From: Actinomycetota bacterium
GTDB taxonomy: Bacteria > Actinomycetota > Thermoleophilia > Miltoncostaeales > Miltoncostaeaceae
Assembly (NCBI GenBank): GCA_005800465.1
Contig: SYFI01000057.1
Coordinates: 1 to 10,432 of the forward strand
Reading direction: 5' to 3'
DNA length: 10,432 nucleotides
Part shown: positions 6,369-10,432 of the stretch, piece by piece
Numbering within the stretch: position 1 is the stretch's first letter
Layout: each line of letters begins with the position of its first letter
The notes under the pieces: generated by a model
What the model was told of the DNA's origin: nothing
Seen by the model: the letters and a program-made list of their open reading frames with translations, nothing else
Database searches by the model: none
Position numbers and translations under genes: made by a program

Positions 6369-7631
6369 TCAGCCCTTCTTGCGGCCCTCGCTGATCTGGT
6401 GCGCCATGCGGCTCTGCAGGCTGAACAGTTCGATGAAGCCCGGGCTCGCGTTCTGCGAGAAGGTCGGGTCGGCGTCGAACGTGGCCAGCGTGCGGTCGTA
6501 GAGCGCCCACGGCGAGTCGCGGATCACCACGGTGGCGGAGCCCTTGTACAGGCGTACCGTGATGGCGCCCTCCACCTTGCTGTTCACGCGGTCCATGAAG
6601 GCGTTGAGATCGGCGAGGAGCGGCTCATACCAAAGACCCTCGTAGGCCAGTTGCGCCCACAGGAGGTCGAGGTTTGCCTTCAGCGCATTCTCCCGGCCGG
6701 TGCACACCAGCTTCTCAAGTTCCTTGTGGGCCTCGAGGATCACCGTTGCGGCCGGCACCTCGTAGACGTCGCGCACCTTCAGCCCCACCACGCGGTCCTC
6801 GATGTGATCCATGATCCCCACCCCGTTACGACAGGCGATCTCGGCCACCGCGGGGATGAGGTCAACGAGCGCCATCTCCACACCGTTCAGACTCGTGGGA
6901 ATGCCGTCCACGAAGCCGAGCACCACGTCTTCGGTGCGGTCTGGCGCCTTTCTGGGCGGCGTGATGAGCTGGAAGACGTCATCAGGCACGGCCTGAGTGA
7001 GATCCTCGATGACCCCGCCCTCGCTCGAGCGACCCCAGAGGTTGTCGTCGATCGAGTACGGGCGCTCCACGCTTGACGACACCGGAATGCCGTGCTCGTT
7101 CGCGTAGGCGATCTCCTCGTCGCGGCCCATCTGCCACTCGCGCACCGGTGCAATAACCCGCAGCTCAGGTGCCAGCGTGGCGACGGTGGCCTCAATGCGC
7201 ACTTGATCGTTGCCCTTGCCCGTACAGCCGTGGGCGATGGTGTCGCAGCCGTGACGCCGCGCCTCATCAACAGCCAACTTGGCGATGAGCGGACGTCCCA
7301 GCGACGTGAACAGGGGGTAGCCGCCCTGGTAGCGCGCGTTCGCCTTGATTGCCGGGGCCACGTAGTCGCGGGCGAACTCCTCGCGCGCGTCGACGACCAG
7401 ACTCTCAATGGCGCCCAGGTTGGTCGCCTTCTCGAGGATCTCGGTGAAGTCGTCCTCAGGCTGGCCCAGATTGATGCACAGCGCCACGACCTCGGCGTCG
7501 TACTCATCCTGGATCCACTTGAGCATCACCGATGTGTCGAGACCACCCGAGTAGAGCAGCACGACACGGTGCACCTCATGTGGCAGGGCGAGATACTGGG
7601 CGGTCTTCTGGACGGGCGGCATTTCTGACAA
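6369..7631 (-). CDS. argG: Argininosuccinate synthase (420 aa)
   Basis: The enzyme joins citrulline and aspartate with ATP to form argininosuccinate in arginine biosynthesis; it is cytoplasmic and usually tetrameric. The N-type ATP pyrophosphatase loop is YSGGLDTS at residues 27-34. Family signatures follow: HGCTGKGNDQVR (134-145), PYSIDDNLWGRSSEGG (191-206) and YEGLWYEPL (330-338). The length, about 400-420, is normal and the frame is intact. The start is read as TTG 7631 because GAGAGGA lies nine bases upstream. An ATG three codons further in (7622) would be 18 bases from that SD. The roughly 20 residues before the usual VVLLYSGGLD start are a modest N-terminal extension. No other arg genes are in the window. 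The gene is separated from the upstream M23 gene by a hairpin and a possible promoter. Confidence 0.98.
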   Translation of the reverse strand: MSEMPPVQKTAQYLALPHEVHRVVLLYSGGLDTSVMLKWIQDEYDAEVVALCINLGQPEDDFTEILEKATNLGAIESLVVDAREEFARDYVAPAIKANARYQGGYPLFTSLGRPLIAKLAVDEARRHGCDTIAHGCTGKGNDQVRIEATVATLAPELRVIAPVREWQMGRDEEIAYANEHGIPVSSSVERPYSIDDNLWGRSSEGGVIEDLTQAVPDDVFQLITPPRKAPDRTEDVVLGFVDGIPTSLNGVEMALVDLIPAVAEIACRNGVGIMDHIEDRVVGLKVRDVYEVPAATVILEAHKELEKLVCTGRENALKANLDLLWAQLAYEGLWYEPLLADLNAFMDRVNSKVEGAITVRLYKGSATVVIRDSPWALYDRTLATFDADPTFSQNASPGFIELFSLQSRMAHQISEGRKKG

Positions 7632-7640
7632 CGCGAGGGG

Positions 7641-7647
7641 TCCTCTC
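7641..7647 (-). promoter_or_regulatory. Shine-Dalgarno GAGAGGA deciding the TTG start of argG
   Basis: On the - strand GAGAGGA ends nine bases before TTG 7631. The next candidate, ATG 7622, is 18 bases away, beyond the usual range. A rare TTG start is therefore the better-supported choice. Confidence 0.5.
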
Positions 7648-7671
7648 GGTTCGCGTGGTGAACGGGCCGGG

Positions 7672-7677
7672 AGATTA
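7672..7677 (-). promoter_or_regulatory. Possible -10 box TAATCT upstream of argG
   Basis: TAATCT (TANNNT) lies just after the hairpin that ends the M23 gene, about 40 bases before the argG start. It would give a short leader containing the GAGAGGA SD. The -35 position falls inside the GC-rich hairpin and shows no match, so this is a weak call. Confidence 0.3.
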
Positions 7678-7682
7678 CCTGC

Positions 7683-7736
7683 GATCGGTGCGGTGGTGGC
7701 GCCACCCCCTCAGGGGGCGCGCCACCACCGCCGATC
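7683..7736 (-). terminator. Long stem-loop after the M23 peptidase gene, probable terminator
   Basis: A perfect 13-bp stem pairs GCGGTGGTGGCGC (7690-7702) with GCGCCACCACCGC (7719-7731). It is extended inside by CCCCC-TCA-GGGGG (7705-7717) and outside by GATCG/CGATC (7683-7687 and 7732-7736) after a GT bulge. The hairpin begins at the stop codon of the M23 gene (7735-7737) and lies upstream of argG. Neither strand has a T-tract after it. It may be a U-tract-less terminator, as often proposed in actinobacteria, or a 3'-end stabilising structure. Confidence 0.65.
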
Positions 7737-8715
7737 AGTTCTTGCCGCGGTTCGGGTCGAGCGCGACGAGATCCGTATACGGATTGATGGCACCGCCGCC
7801 ACCCGGGTGAACCTCAAAGTGCAGGTGGGGAGCGCCCCATTTCGCGTCGCCGGTGCTGCCGACGGTGCCGATCTGCTGCCCCGCCGTCACCTTCGAACCG
7901 GCGTCCAAACCGGCCACGATGTCGTTCAGGTGGGCGTAGTAGTACTCGTTGCCCGCAGTGTCCACGAGCCAGATCCACACCCCGCCGAGACCGGTCTCAA
8001 CCCGCGTAAGGCGCTTGATGGTGCCATCGGCCACAGCCACTACCGGGGTTCCGCGCGGGGACATGATGTCGTTGCCCTCGTGGGATCCCTGGCTCCGGGC
8101 AGCGCCGAAGTCATTCTGGAATGAATGCGTGCCGCTTACCGGGAAGGCCTTGAGGTACGTGGCCGCAGCCGGGGCAGCCGGAGTAGCGACCGGTACTGAG
8201 GCCACGGCGCGGATCTTGAGGCCGAGCTTCGACAGCAGCTTCGCGTCGGCGATCCCAGTCACCGGCAGGCGAAGCTTGCGCTGCAGGATGCGCACGCCGG
8301 CACGGGTCTGACGACCGTACGCGCCGTCAACCGGAACGCGGATTCCCCGCACGCGGAGCTTGCGCTGCAATGCCTTCACGTCGGCCCCACCAGCGCCCGG
8401 TGCCAGCGAACCGGTGGTGCTCGGTGCGGCGGCGGCTGGAGGGGTCGTGGCAGCGGGTGCCGTGGCGACAGGTGCGGATGAGACGGGTGCAGGTGCCACA
8501 CCGGCATCGGCGGGCGGCACGCCAGGGTCGACTACCGGAAGCTGCGACGGGCTCCCGACGCCGAAGGCGGCTGGTGCTCCGATCACGACGGTGAATGCGG
8601 CTGCCACACCCGCAAGAAAGCGGATTGGCTGGCCGGTCACGCGCACGGCATTGCTCAAGCGGTCGATGATCCTATGTTCCTTTCCGCCGGTCACCCGTGT
8701 TCGGGCGTTCGTCAC
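7735..8715 (-). CDS. Secreted M23 family metallopeptidase with peptidoglycan-binding domain
   Basis: The predicted protein is a peptidoglycan endopeptidase acting outside the membrane. It has a hydrophobic signal or anchor segment (about 31-52), an Ala/Pro/Thr-rich linker (about 56-105), a PG_binding_1 domain (about 107-166, with DVKALQRKLRVRG, VDGAYGRQTRAGV and LQRKLRLPVTG), a second Ala/Pro linker, and a LytM-type M23 domain (about 192-320). The zinc and catalytic residues are present: H212-x3-D216 (SHEGNDI), H262 (YYAHL) and H297-L-H299 (PHLHFEV), so it should be active. GTG 8715 has no SD and sits in a predicted RNA hairpin. An in-frame TTG at 8658, with AGGA ten bases upstream, would still leave a good signal peptide, so the first 19 residues may be untranslated. 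A promoter lies at 8785-8812 and a terminator hairpin at the 3' end, suggesting a single-gene unit. Confidence 0.93.
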   Translation of the reverse strand: MTNARTRVTGGKEHRIIDRLSNAVRVTGQPIRFLAGVAAAFTVVIGAPAAFGVGSPSQLPVVDPGVPPADAGVAPAPVSSAPVATAPAATTPPAAAAPSTTGSLAPGAGGADVKALQRKLRVRGIRVPVDGAYGRQTRAGVRILQRKLRLPVTGIADAKLLSKLGLKIRAVASVPVATPAAPAAATYLKAFPVSGTHSFQNDFGAARSQGSHEGNDIMSPRGTPVVAVADGTIKRLTRVETGLGGVWIWLVDTAGNEYYYAHLNDIVAGLDAGSKVTAGQQIGTVGSTGDAKWGAPHLHFEVHPGGGGAINPYTDLVALDPNRGKN

Positions 8716-8718
8716 CGG
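8687..8718 (-). other. RNA hairpin at the M23 gene start
   Basis: On the - strand CCGGT (8718-8714) can pair with ACCGG (8691-8687) around an inner CCCG-AACA-CGGG stem (8705-8694). It is directly followed by the SD-like GGCGGAAAGGAA. If the real start is TTG 8658 or later, this hairpin lies in the 5' leader just before the ribosome binding region. Confidence 0.45.
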
Positions 8719-8784
8719 CTGTAGGTCACAAATGTCGCGGCAGGAGCCGGGACACGTGCCCCGCGGAGGTCATGGCCGAGCCCG

Positions 8785-8812
8785 ACCCTAGCGACTGACC
8801 CGCGCGAGTCAA
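8785..8812 (-). promoter_or_regulatory. Sigma70-type promoter of the M23 gene
   Basis: On the - strand TTGACT (8812-8807), a 16-bp spacer and TAGGGT (8790-8785) form the best -35/-10 pair in the window. Predicted transcription start is near 8778, giving a leader of about 63 nt to GTG 8715 or about 120 nt to TTG 8658. Confidence 0.6.
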
Positions 8813-8820
8813 CCCCTCGC

Positions 8821-8987
8821 GTCTCATAATATTTACGTATTTAGGTGTTTTAGAGGGACATCCGTAACGATCAGTGCATGACATATGGGGGTGCAAACAG
8901 TTTGCATATGGAAGGGGATATCCCAATTTTCCCCTGCTCATATGCATCTTTTATGCGATCTACTCCACATCCGGGTGCGCCGACGGG
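8821..8987. promoter_or_regulatory. AT-rich intergenic block with palindromes and three CATATG motifs
   Basis: The segment between the lipoprotein stop and the M23 promoter is far more AT-rich than its surroundings. It holds the 15-bp palindrome TGCAAAC-A-GTTTGCA (8892-8906), the perfect 10-bp palindrome GGGATATCCC (8915-8924), an AGGGGA/TCCCCT stem (8913-8935) and CATATG at 8882, 8905 and 8939. TGCAAAC-x-GTTTGCA resembles operators of LacI-family regulators in form. No credible coding frame runs through it. It may carry upstream control sites for the M23 gene and perhaps the 3' end of the lipoprotein transcript. Confidence 0.55.
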
Positions 8988-9989
8988 TCAGGCGTCGTCA
9001 TCCCGGGCGCGACGGCGCTTCCCGAGGCTGCGCAACCCGAACACGATCATAAGAAATACGAGGGCGCCACCCAGAATCAGGCCGTTCACGAACCGGCCGT
9101 CATCGGCGCCGGTTGAGGAGATCTCCATCAGTTCGCACCGTCCGTACGGCATCGTCCAGGTGGCCGTTGCGTTGTCGGGCCTGATGGCGGCCCCCTCCGA
9201 CGCAACCGAGATCCCTGACGGCATCGCCCACGTATAACGCAGCGTGAACCCCTTCACTAAGTCCTTGTCGGCGCGGGTCTTGGGATACCGGTTACTGGCA
9301 GCGTCGCATGTCGGGTCGAGCACCTCACCCACCCCCGCGCGCGACGCGATCGTGAAGGTCGCTCGCAAGCGGCGCCCGCTGCGGTCGGTCCGCGCCGAGG
9401 TGAACTCCGATGTCAGGAGCGACTGCAGGGTTGTATGAGACGGAAGGCCAGTGATACCCGCCTGTGCCGCGCCGGTGCCGGCCGCTACCACCGGGGGCGT
9501 GGTCGGGGCGGTCACGGTGCCAGTGGTCCCCGTGGTGCTGGTGGTCGATGTCTCGCCGGCCACCGGAGCGCCCCAGTAGCGCCCGGTGGCAGTGAGGATG
9601 GGCTGGAGGGGGCGGGAGATCCCGAGCGTTGACCGGAGGTCGGCGAGATCGCCCGAGCCCGCCCGCAACCGGTGCACACTCGTAAGTACCACCGTGCCAT
9701 CGGGCTCCTGCGACTGCTGCACTGTCGATGACGGGTTGCCGGGGGCGGTCCATCGCTCCCCACCCACCAGAAGAAATTGATCGAAGGTGCCGGCCGCCAG
9801 CTGTGCGGGCAGGTCGATGGCGCGCTGAGCTTCAGGGTCGAGTCGAAGTTCCACCGACAGATTGCCGCCGCCGTCACCCGCAATGGCAACCATCTGCGTG
9901 AGCCGTGCGCTGCAGCCGGTGAGAAGTGGCATGGCGGCCAGCCCGACGAGGGCAGCGGCGAATACCCGCCAGGCGGTGCGGCGGTGCAT
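8988..9989 (-). CDS. Lipoprotein with C-terminal membrane helix, LppM/DUF3153-like (333 aa)
   Basis: The N-terminus is a lipoprotein signal peptide: basic MHRR, a hydrophobic core, and lipobox LLTGC with the lipidated Cys at residue 26. The mature part begins SARLTQMVAIAGDGGGNLSV and continues with mixed alpha/beta sequence to about 145. A Thr-rich low-complexity linker follows (about 146-165), then a second extracytoplasmic region with two cysteines (C228, C285) that could form a disulfide. A TM helix (about 301-319) and a basic KRRRAR tail place the C-terminus in the cytoplasm. The 'lipidated Cys plus C-terminal TM' layout and the start of the mature domain recall actinobacterial LppM/DUF3153 proteins; this is a fold-level guess. 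The ATG overlaps the stop of the CcmI-like gene by one base (TGATG) and has no SD, implying translational coupling. Confidence 0.85.
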   Translation of the reverse strand: MHRRTAWRVFAAALVGLAAMPLLTGCSARLTQMVAIAGDGGGNLSVELRLDPEAQRAIDLPAQLAAGTFDQFLLVGGERWTAPGNPSSTVQQSQEPDGTVVLTSVHRLRAGSGDLADLRSTLGISRPLQPILTATGRYWGAPVAGETSTTSTTGTTGTVTAPTTPPVVAAGTGAAQAGITGLPSHTTLQSLLTSEFTSARTDRSGRRLRATFTIASRAGVGEVLDPTCDAASNRYPKTRADKDLVKGFTLRYTWAMPSGISVASEGAAIRPDNATATWTMPYGRCELMEISSTGADDGRFVNGLILGGALVFLMIVFGLRSLGKRRRARDDDA

Positions 9990-10276
9990 CAGCCGGCGTC
10001 CGGGCCGCGGAGGTCGTCGCGGCGACGCATCAACTCAACTGCGTGGGCACGCTCTTCATGATCGAGCGCGGCGAAATCGTCCTCCGACAGATTGCCGGCC
10101 CGGTGGTCCAATTCGATCTCACGGATGGCGTCAAGTGAACGGATGAGGTCATCTTCCACCCCTGCAAGTTCCGCCGCCCCGGGCGCGGGCTCCGGCAGAA
10201 CGCGCCCCCCGACCAGCGGCCACGCGATGATCGCGACGAGAACGATGCTGAGAACGGCAATCAGAAGGTAGGTCAT
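9989..10276 (-). CDS. CcmI-like small membrane protein (95 aa)
   Basis: There is one N-terminal TM helix (about 2-23, with short periplasm-facing MTYLL) followed by a soluble helical segment. Residues 48-68 read LDAIREIELDHR, then AGNLSEDDF; this matches the pattern after the TM helix in CcmI/CycH-type cytochrome c biogenesis proteins ('AIrEIEfDy..GkLs.eDy'). The C-terminal TPR domain of full CcmI is absent. It starts 45 bp after a CcmF-like tail, which supports a role in cytochrome c maturation, inferred as holding apocytochrome or organising CcmF. There is no SD before ATG 10276. Its stop overlaps the start of the lipoprotein gene by one base. Confidence 0.75.
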   Translation of the reverse strand: MTYLLIAVLSIVLVAIIAWPLVGGRVLPEPAPGAAELAGVEDDLIRSLDAIREIELDHRAGNLSEDDFAALDHEERAHAVELMRRRDDLRGPDAG

Positions 10277-10321
10277 CGGTGGGATGCGGCCGGTCGGACA
10301 ACATGCGGCGGCGGCGCGAGG

Positions 10322-10432
10322 CTACCCGCGGGCTGCGCCATTGGCCCCCGATTCGATGGTGGAGGGCGCACGAGAGCGGCGTGCGGGCCACACGGCGATG
10401 AGCGCCCCGAAGGCCACGATCAGCCCGCCCAC
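10322..10432 (-). CDS. CcmF-like cytochrome c assembly protein, C-terminal end (5' part outside window)
   Basis: Only 36 codons lie in the window, ending at TAG 10324-10322. The visible part is a final TM helix, VGGLIVAFGALIAVWPARR, followed by a polar tail. 'W(I/L)GG…xxxGxLxxxxPxRR' is the usual end of CcmF/CcsA-type heme lyase proteins, and a CcmI-like gene follows 45 bp later. The call is made from the short motif plus context and is therefore moderate. Confidence 0.55.
   Translation of the reverse strand: MGGLIVAFGALIAVWPARRSRAPSTIESGANGAARG

Noticed and set aside
8687..8790. ydaO-type c-di-AMP riboswitch in the M23 leader
   Set aside because: The region has hairpins and the right kind of downstream gene, but I cannot find the conserved core segments of that riboswitch and the leader is short. 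It is not called without a covariance-model hit.
8913..8935. AGGGGA/TCCCCT stem as terminator of the lipoprotein gene
   Set aside because: The stem is only six base pairs with an 11-nt loop and no T-tract follows on the - strand. It is kept only as part of the AT-rich block.
8726..8947. 73-aa - strand frame across the AT-rich intergenic region
   Set aside because: It has no SD, atypical composition and overlaps a good promoter. Only its last 15 codons, after the predicted transcription start, might matter as an upstream ORF.

Overview
The window is GC-rich, densely coded chromosomal DNA. It most likely comes from an actinobacterium of the Thermoleophilia type (Solirubrobacterales or Gaiellales relatives). 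The taxonomic call is inference. It rests on an enolase-superfamily remnant of a type I associate with that class, a DnaE1-like polymerase with an intact PHP domain, a small Cys-rich protein of similar apparent distribution, and recurrent TANNNT boxes six bases before start codons, as in leaderless actinobacterial genes. I see no phage, transposon, CRISPR, tRNA or rRNA. Gene content is mostly housekeeping.

Left part (1-2290): the 3' end of an enolase-superfamily gene (+) meets a 66-aa hypothetical gene (-) with overlapping stop codons. A divergent intergenic region follows, then a six-helix membrane protein (+, 627-1892) and a 90-aa protein built from two copies of one helical motif (+, 1934-2206). 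Both of these + genes look leaderless.

Central part (2287-7631, all -): argG (argininosuccinate synthase), then dnaE (replicative DNA polymerase III alpha subunit with intact catalytic Asp triad and PHP metal ligands), then a 136-aa protein with eight cysteines that has its own -35/-10 promoter. The argG-dnaE gap holds two perfect 53-bp direct repeats, each with a GGGGTCTGACCCC palindrome.

Right part (7683-10432, all -): the C-terminal tail of a CcmF-like cytochrome c assembly protein, a 95-aa CcmI-like membrane protein, and a lipoprotein with a C-terminal membrane helix that overlaps it by one base. These look like one transcription unit. Next comes a 272-bp intergenic region with an unusually AT-rich core carrying palindromes, then a secreted M23 endopeptidase with a peptidoglycan-binding domain. 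A long hairpin separates that gene from argG.

The clearest non-textbook signals are the TANNNT-N6-start pattern at three unrelated genes, the tandem repeat before dnaE, the Cys-rich protein after dnaE, and the operator-like palindromes and structured leader before the M23 gene. I do not see a defence or mobile system.
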